Of a DNA stretch of 64,000 nt, positions 36,687 to 47,483 are shown in pieces. Made by a program: the position numbers and the translations under genes. Source of the stretch: Photobacterium arenosum. GTDB taxonomy: Bacteria > Pseudomonadota > Gammaproteobacteria > Enterobacterales > Vibrionaceae. The first letter of the stretch is position 1; each line of letters opens with the position of its first letter. Below the pieces are notes generated by a model that was not told the origin of the DNA, searched no databases, and worked only from the letters and a program-made list of their open reading frames with translations. The stretch covers positions 30,953-94,952 of the forward strand of contig NZ_JACYTP010000017.1 of the NCBI RefSeq assembly GCF_014841115.1. The letters are read 5' to 3'.

Positions 36687-37433
36687 TTACTTAATCAGCA
36701 AACGGACTTTATCCAGATCTTCCGGGGTGTCTACCCCAGCCGGCGGCGGCTCAATGGCGACATCAACGTGGATTTTTTCGCCGTGCCACAGCACGCGCAG
36801 CTGCTCGAGCGACTCAATTTTCTCAAGTGCACTGGGTTCCCAGTTGATATAGGTATTGATAAAACCAGCCCGGTAGGCATAGATTCCGATATGGCGCAGC
36901 AGGTTCTGATGGATCTCCTGCGGGCGCTTGGCAAAGTTATCACGGTCCCACGGAATGGAGGCCCGGCTGAAATACAGCGCGTAACCGTTTTTATCCATCA
37001 CTACTTTGACGGCATTCGGGTTAAACACTTCATCAGCATGGTCAATTTCCACCGCCAGGGTGGCCATAGGGGCGTCACTGCGGGCCAGATTGTCCGCCAC
37101 CTGACGAATGATACTTGGCGGGATCATCGGCTCATCGCCCTGAACATTCACCACTATCTCGTCAGCAGCCAGTTGGTATTTCTCGACCACTTCAGCGAGG
37201 CGCTCAGTGCCGGATTCATGATCCGCGCGCGTGAGACACACCTCGCCGCCAAAGCTTGTCACCACTTCTGCGATGCGCTGATCATCCGTCGCGACAATGA
37301 CCTGTCTGGCACCGGCTTTACTCGCTTGTTCGTACACCCACTGGATCATCGGTTTCCCGGCGATATCTGCCAGCGGTTTGCCGGGCAAACGGGAGGATTG
37401 ATAACGGGCCGGAATAATGACAGTGAATGCCAT
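36687..37433 (-). CDS. kdsB: CMP-Kdo synthetase
   Basis: 248 residues, with the nucleotidyltransferase N-terminus [19 protein letters not shown] and the metal-binding [10 protein letters not shown]. It activates Kdo with CTP for addition to lipid A. It overlaps the ycaR stop codon by 1 bp (TAATG) and is the last gene of the comEC?-msbA-lpxK-ycaR-kdsB string, matching E. coli order. Confidence 0.96.
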   Translation of the reverse strand: MAFTVIIPARYQSSRLPGKPLADIAGKPMIQWVYEQASKAGARQVIVATDDQRIAEVVTSFGGEVCLTRADHESGTERLAEVVEKYQLAADEIVVNVQGDEPMIPPSIIRQVADNLARSDAPMATLAVEIDHADEVFNPNAVKVVMDKNGYALYFSRASIPWDRDNFAKRPQEIHQNLLRHIGIYAYRAGFINTYINWEPSALEKIESLEQLRVLWHGEKIHVDVAIEPPPAGVDTPEDLDKVRLLIK

Positions 37434-37612
37434 TACATCACCTCATCGGCACTCAAAGTGCGCGCTTCCGGCTCCAGCAGAACTGGAATGCCGTCATTTA
37501 TCGGATAAGCCAGACGATCAAATTTACAAATCAGTTCATTATTGTCTTTATCAAAGTGCAGTTTGCCTTTGCATACCGGACAAGCAACGATCTCAAGCAG
37601 ACGGTGATCCAT
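37433..37612 (-). CDS. ycaR: Trm112-like zinc-ribbon protein YcaR (UPF0434)
   Basis: 59 codons from ATG 37612 to a TAA overlapping kdsB. The product begins [18 protein letters not shown] and contains [20 protein letters not shown], the complete UPF0434/Trm112 pattern: a C-P-x-C knuckle near the N-terminus, a third cysteine, and the Y-P-I-x-D-G-I-P-V motif. The E. coli counterpart lies between lpxK and kdsB in the same way. The start overlaps the lpxK 3' end by 20 bp. The exact role is unresolved; the fold is that of methyltransferase-activating proteins. Confidence 0.92.
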   Translation of the reverse strand: MDHRLLEIVACPVCKGKLHFDKDNNELICKFDRLAYPINDGIPVLLEPEARTLSADEVM

Positions 37613-38606
37613 ATTCTTCCTTCACTTCTATAATTTTGTTCAGTAATTCGATTGACTGAGGCTCTGAAAGTTTGGCATCAACAGGCAGATACCACCAATT
37701 TTGCCGGGCAAATGCCTGACACTTCACCGCATCTTTTTCAGTCATCACCAGGTGTTCGCCTTGCTCTGCCAGCGCTTCCAGTTCACTGGCCTCAAAAGCC
37801 TGATGATCCGAGAAAGCCTGACAATGAACCGGGGACACTCCCAGCGCATTTAATGTGGCAAAAAAGCGTGGCGGATGACCGATTCCGGCGATGGCCACGA
37901 CCTTTTGCAGGCTGTCTGGTGCACGGCGTTCACCCGTCATTAAATTCACCAGCTCGCCTGGCTCAAGGTGCATGGCAATTTCGTTACGCCGGGCATCGCC
38001 GCCATTGCAAATCAAAAAGTCGACCTCGTTCAGTCTGTCGCAGCTCTCACGCAGCGGCCCCATAGGGATCAACTGCGCATTGCCGAAACGGCGTTTACCA
38101 TCGATGACGACAATTTCAATGTCTCTGTCGAGCGCGTAGTGCTGAAGGCCGTCATCGGTGATAATGACATCGACGTCCTTTTCCAGCACTTTCACCGCTT
38201 CCGCCCTGTTTGGTGCAACTACAACAGGGGCACAGGTGCGACGGGCAATTAACACCGGCTCATCACCTGCTTCAGCCGTTGTTGTGCTCTCGCTCAGGCG
38301 CAGCGGGTAATGATCCGATTTGCCGCCATACCCCCGGGATACCACGCCTACTGTCAAACCCTGCGCCTGAAGTTGTTCCACCAACCAGATCACGACCGGC
38401 GTTTTACCGTTTCCGCCTGCGGTAATATTGCCGACGACGACCACTGGAACGCGGGCACGGTATGCCACTTTTTTACCGGATTGGTAGCTGAGTCGGCGCC
38501 GGCGACTAATCCAGCCAAATAGCTTGCTTAATGGCCAGAAGACAGGTGCCAGCGCCCACCCTCCCGGGTGGCGCTCAAACCAGATTTTTTCGATCAGACT
38601 TGCCAT
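37593..38606 (-). CDS. lpxK: Tetraacyldisaccharide 4'-kinase
   Basis: 337 residues from ATG 38606 ([11 protein letters not shown]). The frame is open 54 codons further upstream, but that part lies inside msbA in another frame. One N-terminal membrane-associated helix precedes the P-loop [12 protein letters not shown] at residues 59-70; [12 protein letters not shown] and PMGPLRE follow. It phosphorylates the lipid A precursor at the 4' position on the inner membrane. It lies 16 bp after msbA and overlaps ycaR. Confidence 0.95.
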   Translation of the reverse strand: MASLIEKIWFERHPGGWALAPVFWPLSKLFGWISRRRRLSYQSGKKVAYRARVPVVVVGNITAGGNGKTPVVIWLVEQLQAQGLTVGVVSRGYGGKSDHYPLRLSESTTTAEAGDEPVLIARRTCAPVVVAPNRAEAVKVLEKDVDVIITDDGLQHYALDRDIEIVVIDGKRRFGNAQLIPMGPLRESCDRLNEVDFLICNGGDARRNEIAMHLEPGELVNLMTGERRAPDSLQKVVAIAGIGHPPRFFATLNALGVSPVHCQAFSDHQAFEASELEALAEQGEHLVMTEKDAVKCQAFARQNWWYLPVDAKLSEPQSIELLNKIIEVKEEYGSPSA

Positions 38607-38622
38607 CAATGACCCGCTCTGC

Positions 38623-40380
38623 TTATTCGCCAAACTGAATTCGGTGCAGCTGCGCATAGGCACCGTCTTTTTCCAGCAGCGCGGCATGGACACCGCGTTC
38701 AATGATTTCGCCTTCGTCCACCACCAGAATTTCATCGGCATTTTCAATGGTCGACAAACGGTGAGCAATCACCAGCACAGTTTTGTCTTTCTGCAACTCA
38801 TCCAATGCTGCCTGAATGGCGCGCTCAGATTCTGTGTCCAGCGCCGATGTGGCTTCATCCAGTATCAGCACTGGCGCATCACGCAGCAGGGCACGGGCAA
38901 TGGCGATACGCTGACGCTGACCACCGGATAAACTGACCCCGTTTTCGCCGATAACCGTGTCCAGTCCCTGATCCATACCTTGGATAAAATCCATGGCGTA
39001 AGCAAGTTCAGCGGCTTTCTCTATATCTTTCCGGCTGTATTTATCATCACTGGCATAGGCGATATTGTTGGCAATGGTGTCGTTAAACAGGTGCACGTTT
39101 TGCGACACAATCGCCACCTGATCGCGCAGGTTTGCCAGTTTATAATCATGGATGTCACGCCCATCTATGCTAATCAGGCCAGAATCTATGTCATAGAAAC
39201 GGGTTAGCAGATTAGCAATCGTACTTTTACCCGAACCTGAACGGCCAACCAGAGCCAGTGTTTTACCCGCCGGTAAGTCAAAACTGACATTGCGCAGTGC
39301 GGGAGTATCTTTTGTCGGATAAGTGAAAGTGACGTCATTAAAGGCCACATCCCCTTTCACGCGCTGCGTTTCGTAAGTACCGTGATCTTTTTCGGTTTCC
39401 AGCTCCAGGATGCCGAAAAGCGTCTGGCACGCCGCCATGCCACGCTGGAACTGAGAGGTGACATTGGTCAGCGCTTTCAGTGGCCGCATCATGCCGAACA
39501 TGGCACCAAAGATCAGGGCAAAAGTACCGGGAGTCAGTTCACTGCGCAGACTTTCGGTATTGGCCAGGATCAGCACAGCAACCAGCGCCATTGACGCAAT
39601 AAGCTGAATAACAGGGTTGGCAATGGCCTGAGCCGACACCAGCTTCATGGTCTGCTGACGCATGCGGTTGCTGACTTGCTCGAAACGGTTTTTCTCAACC
39701 TGCTGGCCGCCATAGCTCAATACCACTTTGTGCCCTTTCAGCATCTGCTCGGCCGATGAGGTCACAGAACCCATGGTGTCCTGCATATTTTTAGAAATGA
39801 GGCGGAAACGCTTTGAGACCACACGAATACTGACAGCCACCACTGGGGCAATCACCAGCAAAATGGCAGACAGTTGCCAGCTGTTCCAGAACATCATCCC
39901 CATCAGCGCAATAATGGTCGCGCCTTCACGAACCAGGCTGACCAGCGCACCACTGGTTGCGGAGGCAACCTGCTCAGTGTCATAGGTAATTCGGGATAAG
40001 AGTGCGCCGGATGATTCTTTGTCAAAAAAACTGACCGGCATCGTCATGAAGTGGTTAAACACCTGCCGGCGCATATTCATCACAACATTGCCGGAGACCC
40101 AGGACAGACAGTAAGTGGAAACAAAGCCACTCAAGCCACGAACCAGCATCAACCCCAGAAGATAAAAAGGCATCTTGGCCAGAAAATTGGAGTCCACACT
40201 GTTCAGACCGCCAAAGCTTTCATCCATCAGAGGTTTGATCATTGATAACATCAATGCATCACTGGCTGCATTAATGATCAGCGCGATAACGGCAGCAATC
40301 AAACCCGCCTTATATAAGCTGATTGACGGCCAGAGTCGTTTGAACGTATCCCAGGTGGATTGATCGTTAGCTTGTATCAT
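38623..40380 (-). CDS. msbA: Lipid A / phospholipid flippase MsbA
   Basis: 585 residues, a half-transporter with six membrane helices (about residues 20-310) fused to an ATPase: Walker [10 protein letters not shown] at 379-387, signature LSGGQ at 484-488, Walker B VLILDEA at 504-510, then the switch histidine in VIAHRLS. As a homodimer it flips core-lipid A across the inner membrane. It is followed by lpxK, and comEC lies upstream on the same strand as in E. coli (143-bp gap). Confidence 0.97.
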   Translation of the reverse strand: MIQANDQSTWDTFKRLWPSISLYKAGLIAAVIALIINAASDALMLSMIKPLMDESFGGLNSVDSNFLAKMPFYLLGLMLVRGLSGFVSTYCLSWVSGNVVMNMRRQVFNHFMTMPVSFFDKESSGALLSRITYDTEQVASATSGALVSLVREGATIIALMGMMFWNSWQLSAILLVIAPVVAVSIRVVSKRFRLISKNMQDTMGSVTSSAEQMLKGHKVVLSYGGQQVEKNRFEQVSNRMRQQTMKLVSAQAIANPVIQLIASMALVAVLILANTESLRSELTPGTFALIFGAMFGMMRPLKALTNVTSQFQRGMAACQTLFGILELETEKDHGTYETQRVKGDVAFNDVTFTYPTKDTPALRNVSFDLPAGKTLALVGRSGSGKSTIANLLTRFYDIDSGLISIDGRDIHDYKLANLRDQVAIVSQNVHLFNDTIANNIAYASDDKYSRKDIEKAAELAYAMDFIQGMDQGLDTVIGENGVSLSGGQRQRIAIARALLRDAPVLILDEATSALDTESERAIQAALDELQKDKTVLVIAHRLSTIENADEILVVDEGEIIERGVHAALLEKDGAYAQLHRIQFGE

Positions 40381-40523
40381 GTAAAACCGATTGTTATCTG
40401 TTAGTGGCGGTTATTCTACTCGTTAACGAGTCATGCACCAAGTAAGTTACAAGGCTCTCGTGCTTCTTAAATCCTGAAAAGCGATGCTTTTTTATCCGTT
40501 CGAGCACAATTTGAGAGACTCAA

Positions 40524-42827
40524 TCACGGCCTGAAAAGCGGTTGATACCAGTGTCGCTGGCTGTCTTTGCGATAGCGTGTGACCACCACTTCGCCCTGTT
40601 CAATACGCATGCTGACCTGGCCGTCTTCGGCCGTCTCCAGCCAGTGTAAACCCTGCATCAGGTAACGATGCTTTACCTGCTCAGCCGGTAAAGCCCAGGG
40701 GCTGTATTTACCAGCAGAGACTAAGGCGTATGTCGCCTGCAACGAATCTAACCAGGTCTGAGTGGATGATGAGTTACTGCCGTGATGAGGCACCAGCAAT
40801 ATATCCGCTTTCAGATCCGGCTCCAGCCTGGCGAGCAGCAATTCCGAAATGGCATCAATGTCACCGGTTAACAACAACGATGTGTCCGATTCCGGGTTTA
40901 GCCACTGGTCACTCACCTGTATCACGCAGGAATGCGGATTGGCGGCTTTTGTTACCCTTTTCGGCGGCCAGAGCACCTTGAAGGTCAATCCCTGCCAGTG
41001 CCATAAACGTCCGCGTACACAAGGTGCAAAGCCCTCGCGCTTGTCACTGCTGCGCAACCAGGCCGGATTCAGACGTGCTGTCACATCTGATGTCCCGCCA
41101 GCATGATCGGCATCTGCATGGCTGAGAATAAGACCGTCCAGATGACGAATGCCCTGTCGTCTCAATACCGGCTCAATAACCGAGAGAGCCATGCTCCCGC
41201 CCGGCCAACTATTTCCGGTATCGTAAAGCACAGCTCTGCCCTGTCGCTGAATCAGTATTGCCAGCCCATGTCCGACATCCAGCATATCGACCTGCCAGCT
41301 GTCAGGATCAAGCGTTTGGGACTTGTTCCAGTCACTGACTCCCCACAGCGCCAGTACCAGACTCACTTGCAGAGACAAAAAGCGTCGCCAGGGCAGAAGC
41401 CAGCACAGCACAATACCCGTCACCATGGCCAGCAGGACGATAAACAGACTTTCAGACAGTGGCCACCAGGCACCTTCCGCCAGACTTGCCAGAGCGATAA
41501 CCGGATGCAGAGACCAGTCGGCTAACTGCCAGAACACACCTGAGAGACCGGGCACAGTGATAGTGACCACGGCCAGCAATACACAAGGTACAGTCACCAG
41601 ACTGACCCAGGGCACCGCGAGTAAATTAATCAGCGGCGCTGCCAGCGAGATCCCGCCAAACCAGACCCACTGCAACGGCAGCATTAACCCCAGCAGTGCC
41701 AGTTGCAGCAGCACATAAACACGGACTGTCTCGCGCCATGGTACTCTGACCTGCTCAGCCTGCTTTCGTCGCCGGATACCGCCAGTATTGGCCAGATACA
41801 AAACCAGCACAGCACCAAATGACAACCACAATCCGGCCGAGTAAGACGCCAGCGGATTGAGTATCAGACAACTGGCCAGTATCACAGACCACAATTGCAG
41901 TCCGCTCCACACTACACCGCAACGAATCATCAGCAGACACAAGACCGATGTCAGTAAAGCGCGCTGAGTGGGAATACTGAATCCGGCCAGCCAGGCATAG
42001 CCATACGCCAGCAATAATGCCAGCCAGAAGGGTAACCAGAGCCAATACCCGGACTCAGGCAAGGCACCCCGTACCCGGCTTCCGATACCCCATCCAATCA
42101 CCACAACCAGTCCGATATGCAGGCCGGATATCGCCATGAGGTGAGCCAGTCCGCTGTCGCGAAGTATCGACCAGTCATCCTGATCTAAACCGTCTCTCTC
42201 GCCAAAACCGAGCGCTAACAGATAGGCCCGGTAGGTGAAACCGTCTGTTTGCTGCACCGCGCGATCAAACCAGCGCTGACGCAAACTCATAGTGCCATTT
42301 TGCGACAACAAGGTACCGGCAATGACAGTCCCTGTACCATGGATACCGCTCCCCACCGCGTAACGTTCGGCATCAAATCCTGCGGCATTTGCCCGTCCGT
42401 TGGGGCGACGAACCCTGATATCCAATTGATACCGTTGCCCTTGTTTCAGATCCGTCACCGCCGGCCAGTCAAGCAATAAACGGATCGCATCTTTTCGCAG
42501 AAGATCGCGTTCCTTCACACTCTCTGCAACAAAAATGAATCGCTTATCAAGAATATTATGATTAATTAGGCTGCGAACTTCGCCAACTATGGTAATATTC
42601 CCGCGCTCATGAGGAAGGCTATTGACTGCCTTGCTATAGTCAACAGCAGTTACCCAAGCCCAGAGCCCACCTATTGCGATCGCAAGAAACAAGTTGATAC
42701 GCAAACAGAAAAATATCGCTCCACCTATAATCATGGCTGTAATAAACCATTTGTAGTCTGGTAAGGATTGCCAGTAGTGAAGTGACAAAACGCCAATGGA
42801 TAAACCGGCTGTCATCTGAAACATCAT
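40524..42827 (-). CDS. comEC: DNA internalisation channel ComEC/Rec2
   Basis: 767 residues. An N-terminal membrane region and OB-like domain (about residues 70-160) precedes the competence domain with helices around LALGFGERDGLDQDDWSILR and LAMISGLHIGLV. The C-terminal metallo-beta-lactamase-like domain has LSHADADHAGG (near residue 570) and LLVPHHGSNSSS. It transports single-stranded DNA across the inner membrane during natural transformation. The start has AGG before a doubled ATG. It is divergent from the DUF2062 gene by 41 bp. Confidence 0.93.
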   Translation of the reverse strand: MMFQMTAGLSIGVLSLHYWQSLPDYKWFITAMIIGGAIFFCLRINLFLAIAIGGLWAWVTAVDYSKAVNSLPHERGNITIVGEVRSLINHNILDKRFIFVAESVKERDLLRKDAIRLLLDWPAVTDLKQGQRYQLDIRVRRPNGRANAAGFDAERYAVGSGIHGTGTVIAGTLLSQNGTMSLRQRWFDRAVQQTDGFTYRAYLLALGFGERDGLDQDDWSILRDSGLAHLMAISGLHIGLVVVIGWGIGSRVRGALPESGYWLWLPFWLALLLAYGYAWLAGFSIPTQRALLTSVLCLLMIRCGVVWSGLQLWSVILASCLILNPLASYSAGLWLSFGAVLVLYLANTGGIRRRKQAEQVRVPWRETVRVYVLLQLALLGLMLPLQWVWFGGISLAAPLINLLAVPWVSLVTVPCVLLAVVTITVPGLSGVFWQLADWSLHPVIALASLAEGAWWPLSESLFIVLLAMVTGIVLCWLLPWRRFLSLQVSLVLALWGVSDWNKSQTLDPDSWQVDMLDVGHGLAILIQRQGRAVLYDTGNSWPGGSMALSVIEPVLRRQGIRHLDGLILSHADADHAGGTSDVTARLNPAWLRSSDKREGFAPCVRGRLWHWQGLTFKVLWPPKRVTKAANPHSCVIQVSDQWLNPESDTSLLLTGDIDAISELLLARLEPDLKADILLVPHHGSNSSSTQTWLDSLQATYALVSAGKYSPWALPAEQVKHRYLMQGLHWLETAEDGQVSMRIEQGEVVVTRYRKDSQRHWYQPLFRP

Positions 42828-42868
42828 GACAACCTGACGCTAACAGCCATTAAAAATAACGACAGACG

Positions 42869-43378
42869 ATGCCAAGACAACTGATAAAACGTTTCTTGCC
42901 CAGCCCAGAGATGATTAAAAACCACAAGGCTTTGAAAGTTTTTGGTACTGTGCTGCATAACCCTAACCTGTGGTGTCTGAACCGCCGGTCTGCCTCTGGT
43001 GCATTCGCGGTGGGACTGTTTATGGCATACGTCCCCTTACCCAGCCAGATGATCATGGCTGCAGGGTTAGCCATCCTGTTTGGCGTCAATCTGCCGCTCT
43101 CCATTTCTCTGGTGTGGATTACCAATCCAATCACTATGCCGGTCATGTTCTACGCGGCATACAAGCTCGGAGCATGGCTGATGAACGTGCCCTATCAGCC
43201 TTTCCATTTCGAACTGTCCTGGGCCTTCCTTGAGCAGCAGATGAGCCAGATTGGCCCGCCGTTTCTGCTGGGCTGTTTAGTCTGCGGGACGATTTGCGCA
43301 TTGATTGGTTACTTCGGTATTCGTGGATTCTGGCGTTATTCTGTTGTCCGCAGCTGGAACCGCCGCCGCTTCCGGTGA
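42869..43378 (+). CDS. DUF2062 inner-membrane protein
   Basis: 169 residues with two or three membrane helices (about residues 46-72, 76-98, 134-152) and the DUF2062 signature: GLFMAYVPLPSQMIMAAGLA, then ITNPITMPVMFYAAYKLGAW. The family has no assigned role. The basic C-terminal tail (SWNRRRFR) suggests a cytoplasmic end. It is divergent from comEC and followed by a terminator shared with lolE. Confidence 0.88.
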   Translation: MPRQLIKRFLPSPEMIKNHKALKVFGTVLHNPNLWCLNRRSASGAFAVGLFMAYVPLPSQMIMAAGLAILFGVNLPLSISLVWITNPITMPVMFYAAYKLGAWLMNVPYQPFHFELSWAFLEQQMSQIGPPFLLGCLVCGTICALIGYFGIRGFWRYSVVRSWNRRRFR

Positions 43379-43414
43379 CAATCACTCTAGAAATAAGCAC
43401 CTAAGATTAACCAT

Positions 43415-43444
43415 AAAAAAACCTCGCCAATGCGAGGTTTTTTT
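43415..43444. terminator. Bidirectional terminator between the DUF2062 gene and lolE
   Basis: A perfect 13-bp stem, AAAAAAACCTCGC (43415-43427) and GCGAGGTTTTTTT (43432-43444), has a CAAT loop and T-runs readable in both directions. Confidence 0.92.
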
Positions 43445-43588
43445 ATAACGTATTTTGACGGGGTGCAGAAAAACACTGTCTGTTTGGAAGCCAGGTATTA
43501 TCGATTACCCACTTTGCGTCATTGGCATCAATACTTTTTCGGCCTGATTCACAGAGCTACGCCAATATAAGCGCCAATTTACCGACAT

Positions 43589-44830
43589 TTATTTTGCACT
43601 TAATACCTGCGCTGGCTGGAGTGCACTCGCCCTGCGAGCCGGATACCAGGTTGCCAGCAGGCTCAGCACAATGGCTGTCACCATCACGATCAGCACATCA
43701 TGCCATCTCAGCTCTGTAGGCAGAAAATCCACAAAGTAAATATCCCCTGATAAAAACGGATGACCAATCAGTTTTTCCACAAAACGTGCTATCGAAGTCA
43801 GGTTCAGTGCAACCGAGGCCCCGAGAACAGCTCCAAGCAGGCTGCCAATCAGGCCAGACAGTAAGCCATGCCAGACAAAGATCATTTTAACCAGACGATC
43901 ACTTGCGCCCATGGTTCGCAAAATAGCGATATCTGCCGCTCTGTCTTTCACAGCCATCATCAGTGTTGAAACAATATTAAAGCAGGCGACCCCAATCACC
44001 AGTACCATCACCAGATACATAATAGTACGCACCAGTTGGATATCACGATAAAGATAGCCATACTTCTGGGTCCAGCTTTTTAAGTAGACATACACAGGTA
44101 AGGTATATCCGACTTCTTTCACTATATTTGTGGCATCAAGCACCTTGTCCACATTGAGCGAAATACCTGAAACCCCGTCACCCATGGCAAGGTAATCCTG
44201 GGCATCTTGCAGAGGTACTAAAGCAAAGTTATGGTCAATCTGACCGCCCAGCGCCAGCACGCCGGCAACCTGCAGACGAATGCGCTTAGGGGCTTTGAGC
44301 TGATTTCCGCTATCACGGTTTGGCAACATCGCAGAGATCCAGTCACCCACCTGTATCCCGAGCAGATCCGCGACTCCCTGACCAAGAATAATGTATTTCT
44401 GACCCGCCTGAAAATCTCGCCACGCACCGTCTTTAACATAGCCAGGCAAGGCGCTGACCCGGGTTTCCTGAACAGGATCGACCCCTCTGACTTCAACCGC
44501 TTTAAGCTGCGTGCCTTTTTCAAGCAAGGCGGTAAATTGCACATAAGGCGCCGCCGCTTTGACTCTGGGGTGCTTTTCAACGGTTTCCAGAACAGGTTGC
44601 CAATCCGTAAATGGTGGTTTCACTGCTTCCAGTTCACCGTGGGGGATCACCGCCAGTACCCGGTTTTGCAACTCACGCTCAAAGCCATTCATTGCCGACA
44701 GGCCAATCACAATAACCGCCACGCCCACTGCGATCCCGAGAATGGAGGAGATTGAGATAAAAGAAACCAGTCGGTTCCGCTGCCGGGCCCGGCTAAAGCG
44801 GCTGCCGATAAAAAGAGACAGTGGTCGCAT
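43589..44830 (-). CDS. lolE: Lipoprotein-releasing permease LolE
   Basis: 413 residues from ATG 44830, which overlaps the lolD stop (TGATG). It has four membrane helices: one near residue 25-50, a large periplasmic domain, then three near the C-terminus (for example around residues 258-283, 305-330, 370-395). The N-terminal [20 protein letters not shown] and [15 protein letters not shown] are typical of LolC/LolE. Together with LolC and two LolD it extracts outer-membrane lipoproteins for LolA. Position last in the operon identifies it as LolE. Confidence 0.94.
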   Translation of the reverse strand: MRPLSLFIGSRFSRARQRNRLVSFISISSILGIAVGVAVIVIGLSAMNGFERELQNRVLAVIPHGELEAVKPPFTDWQPVLETVEKHPRVKAAAPYVQFTALLEKGTQLKAVEVRGVDPVQETRVSALPGYVKDGAWRDFQAGQKYIILGQGVADLLGIQVGDWISAMLPNRDSGNQLKAPKRIRLQVAGVLALGGQIDHNFALVPLQDAQDYLAMGDGVSGISLNVDKVLDATNIVKEVGYTLPVYVYLKSWTQKYGYLYRDIQLVRTIMYLVMVLVIGVACFNIVSTLMMAVKDRAADIAILRTMGASDRLVKMIFVWHGLLSGLIGSLLGAVLGASVALNLTSIARFVEKLIGHPFLSGDIYFVDFLPTELRWHDVLIVMVTAIVLSLLATWYPARRASALQPAQVLSAK

Positions 44831-45519
44831 CAGGCCACCTCTAAGGCCGCCAACTGGCCATCCTGCATATGCAGGCAACGATCAAGCTTGCCAGCCAGTT
44901 CATTATCATGCGTTACAACCAAAAAAGCGGTGCCGGATTCCTGATTCAGCTTGCGCATCAGATCGTAAATTTCCAACGCGGTTTTGTGATCCAGATTGCC
45001 GGTCGGCTCATCGGCCAGCACCAGGGCAGGCTTATTCACCAGGGCCCGGGCAATCGCCACCCGCTGGCGCTCGCCGCCACTGAGCTCTGAGGGCCTGTGG
45101 CTGGTTCTGTGGCTCAACCCCACCTGTTCCAGAATTTGTCTGGCCTGCTCTTTGGCTGCCGCGGCTGAAATACCGCCAATCATCAAGGGCATCGCGACAT
45201 TTTCTTCCGCAGAGAAATCAGACAGCAAATGGTGAAACTGATAGACAAAACCTATGTCCTGGTTGCGTACTCTGGCCTGTTTATTGGCGCTCATGCCATT
45301 AAGTTTCTGGCCTTTAAAATACACATCTCCCGCCGTTGGCGCATCCAGCGCGCCCAGTAAATGCAGCAAGGTACTTTTGCCCGATCCCGATGACCCTACA
45401 ATCGCCACCAGTTCCCCGGCTTCTATTTGCAGGCTGATATCATTCAACACCTGGGTTTCCAATTGGGCTTCACGGTACACCTTGCTCAAATGCTGGCATA
45501 CCAATAACGAATCACTCAT
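44830..45519 (-). CDS. lolD: Lipoprotein-releasing ATPase LolD
   Basis: 229 residues, an ABC ATPase: Walker [10 protein letters not shown] at residues 42-50, signature LSGGE at 146-150, Walker B ALVLADEP at 165-172. [20 protein letters not shown] is the LolD-specific segment. It energises LolCE on the cytoplasmic face. It overlaps lolC by 8 bp and lolE by 1 bp. Confidence 0.97.
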   Translation of the reverse strand: MSDSLLVCQHLSKVYREAQLETQVLNDISLQIEAGELVAIVGSSGSGKSTLLHLLGALDAPTAGDVYFKGQKLNGMSANKQARVRNQDIGFVYQFHHLLSDFSAEENVAMPLMIGGISAAAAKEQARQILEQVGLSHRTSHRPSELSGGERQRVAIARALVNKPALVLADEPTGNLDHKTALEIYDLMRKLNQESGTAFLVVTHDNELAGKLDRCLHMQDGQLAALEVA

Positions 45520-46720
45520 AACGCAAGGCCTCAGCAGGACGGACAGCCGCCGCCCGATAAGAAGGGAAAAGGGTCGCCAGTAAACTCAGACAGATAGCCC
45601 CGACAATCACGATAGCAACCTGGAATGGCTTCACATCGACAGGTAACGAACCGCCTAAGCTCGCCAGATCAACGCCCAGCAGCGACAAAATACCATTAAT
45701 ATTCAACGCCAGCAGGGTGCCAAGTATGCCACCAGCCACAGCACCTATCACACCACTGCTGGCTCCCTGCACAATAAAGGTCAGCAATACCTGCTGACTG
45801 GTCATTCCCTGTGTTTTCAAAATAGCGACTTCGGCCTGCTTTTCCATCACCACCATGATCAGGGCCGAAATGATGTTAAAAGCCGCGACGCCAACCACCA
45901 GACCCAGCATCAGCCCCATCATGTTCTTTTCCATTTTCACCGCCTGAAACAGCTCACCGCGCTGATCCCGCCAGTCCGACCAACTGAAGCCATCGGGCAG
46001 ATCAGACTGAGCAAGTTCTGTGACACTAAACGGATCATCCAGAAATAAACGCCAGCCGGTGAACGCGTCGGGTTTGTAGCGTAACAGACGTCCTGCATCT
46101 GCGATGTTGGTTAACACCAGCGATTTATCGACATCAGAACCGGTGAAATAGATGCCAGACACAATAAAATTGCGCTGACTGGGAATACGCCCCAGAGGGG
46201 TATAGACGCTGACGCTGGTCACCATCAGGCGGACTTTATCCCCGACTTTAACTCCGAGTTGCTGCGCCATGCCGTTACCGAGAATGACCCGGTAACTGCC
46301 CGGTGTCAGATCAGCAACCTGCCCTTGCACCATATGCGCAGCCAGCGGTTCATAGCCTTCAGGCTCTATGCCCAGCATGGCTCCGGCCGCCAGCGCACCT
46401 GCACTTTGCAACACGGCCTCAGCACGGGTTAACGGCACCGCCCGGTTGACCTGAGGTAAGGCAGACAGCGCAGCAGGCGGCGCATCAGGCTGGGTAAAAG
46501 GGCCATCCTGAGTAATCAGTGCCTGCGGCAACACACCCAGAATGCGGTCTTTGAGCTGCTGCTCAAAACCGTTCATCACAGAAATGACAATAACCAGCGC
46601 AAGCACACCTATGGTGATACCTGCGGTAGACATTGCAGAGACAAAGCGGCTGAAACGGTCACCCGAACGGCCTTTCAGATAGCGCAGCCCAATAAAAATA
46701 GGCAATGGATGAAACATCAT
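45512..46720 (-). CDS. lolC: Lipoprotein-releasing permease LolC
   Basis: 402 residues, first gene of lolCDE. It has four membrane helices with a periplasmic domain between helix 1 (about residues 28-50) and helices 2-4 (after about residue 265). The N-terminus ([20 protein letters not shown]) and [19 protein letters not shown] match LolC; the periplasmic loop contains the region that recruits LolA in E. coli. The promoter must lie in the 185-bp gap shared with the divergent PilZ-mfd genes. Confidence 0.95.
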   Translation of the reverse strand: MMFHPLPIFIGLRYLKGRSGDRFSRFVSAMSTAGITIGVLALVIVISVMNGFEQQLKDRILGVLPQALITQDGPFTQPDAPPAALSALPQVNRAVPLTRAEAVLQSAGALAAGAMLGIEPEGYEPLAAHMVQGQVADLTPGSYRVILGNGMAQQLGVKVGDKVRLMVTSVSVYTPLGRIPSQRNFIVSGIYFTGSDVDKSLVLTNIADAGRLLRYKPDAFTGWRLFLDDPFSVTELAQSDLPDGFSWSDWRDQRGELFQAVKMEKNMMGLMLGLVVGVAAFNIISALIMVVMEKQAEVAILKTQGMTSQQVLLTFIVQGASSGVIGAVAGGILGTLLALNINGILSLLGVDLASLGGSLPVDVKPFQVAIVIVGAICLSLLATLFPSYRAAAVRPAEALRYE

Positions 46721-46905
46721 TCAGTCTGGAACCATCCTGTTAACAGTGGTCGAAAGCATACCTGCTGCTGGCTGTGATTACCATGCAACTTGGTCAATCT
46801 CATGCAAAAAGAGTGGCTAAAAATCAACCTGTTGAGACCTCTAACTTGCCCGTTAGGCGATGCTAAGTGATAATCGAAGAATAGTTAACAAATCACGAGT
46901 GTGAC

Positions 46906-47481
46906 ATGAATCAGGACGAGTACTTTTCAGTCCATGCAGGGCTTACCATTAATGTTGAACCTTTAGGGGAACATACTGTGCTGCCCGATGACGCCGAATT
47001 TCTGCGGGAAATTCCCCCTCTGTTTCGTGTTGCCAGTGAATGTAGCGAACTGGAAGGCAGTGCAGAAAAAATGCTGCAGCAGGATAAAAAGACAATGAAC
47101 CGGCCACTGCTGGATTATCTGGCAGCGCAGAACAATAAGATAAATCTGCTGCTCTCATTTGTGCTTTCACAGCAAGATGATCCAACCCTGCGTCATACCA
47201 CGCAAACCTTCGGGGCCAGCCAGTTGACTTATCTGGCAGAGCGGCCGCTTGAGATTGGTTGTCAGGTTCGTCTTAAACTGTTTCTTGATAATCCTCCTGC
47301 AGCCGTGTATTGCTATGCCAGTGTCAGTGATTGTCAGGCCAGTGAAGATAAGTTTGACATCACACTGCAGTACACCAGACTGCAGGAAGACGACAGGGAT
47401 TTACTCATTCGTGCAGCTTTGCACATCCAACAAAAACTGCTGCGTCAACGTGCGCTGCAACGAAACGAAAGTCAATCATAG
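46906..47481 (+). CDS. PilZ-domain protein with degenerate c-di-GMP site
   Basis: 191 residues. A helical N-terminal part (residues 1-90) is followed by a PilZ-like beta-barrel (about 100-160, with ERPLEIGCQVRLKLFLDNPP). The canonical R-x-x-x-R and D/N-x-S-x-x-G ligand motifs are not present; the corresponding strand reads TFGASQLTYLA. The gene lies 2 bp upstream of mfd, the context of PlzB in Vibrio cholerae. c-di-GMP binding is therefore doubtful although the fold is probably retained. Confidence 0.8.
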   Translation: MNQDEYFSVHAGLTINVEPLGEHTVLPDDAEFLREIPPLFRVASECSELEGSAEKMLQQDKKTMNRPLLDYLAAQNNKINLLLSFVLSQQDDPTLRHTTQTFGASQLTYLAERPLEIGCQVRLKLFLDNPPAAVYCYASVSDCQASEDKFDITLQYTRLQEDDRDLLIRAALHIQQKLLRQRALQRNESQS

Positions 47482-47483
47482 TC

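Noticed and set aside
38607..38768. Fifty-four-codon N-terminal extension of lpxK
   Set aside because: It lies inside the 3' end of msbA in another frame, and the known LpxK start matches ATG 38606.
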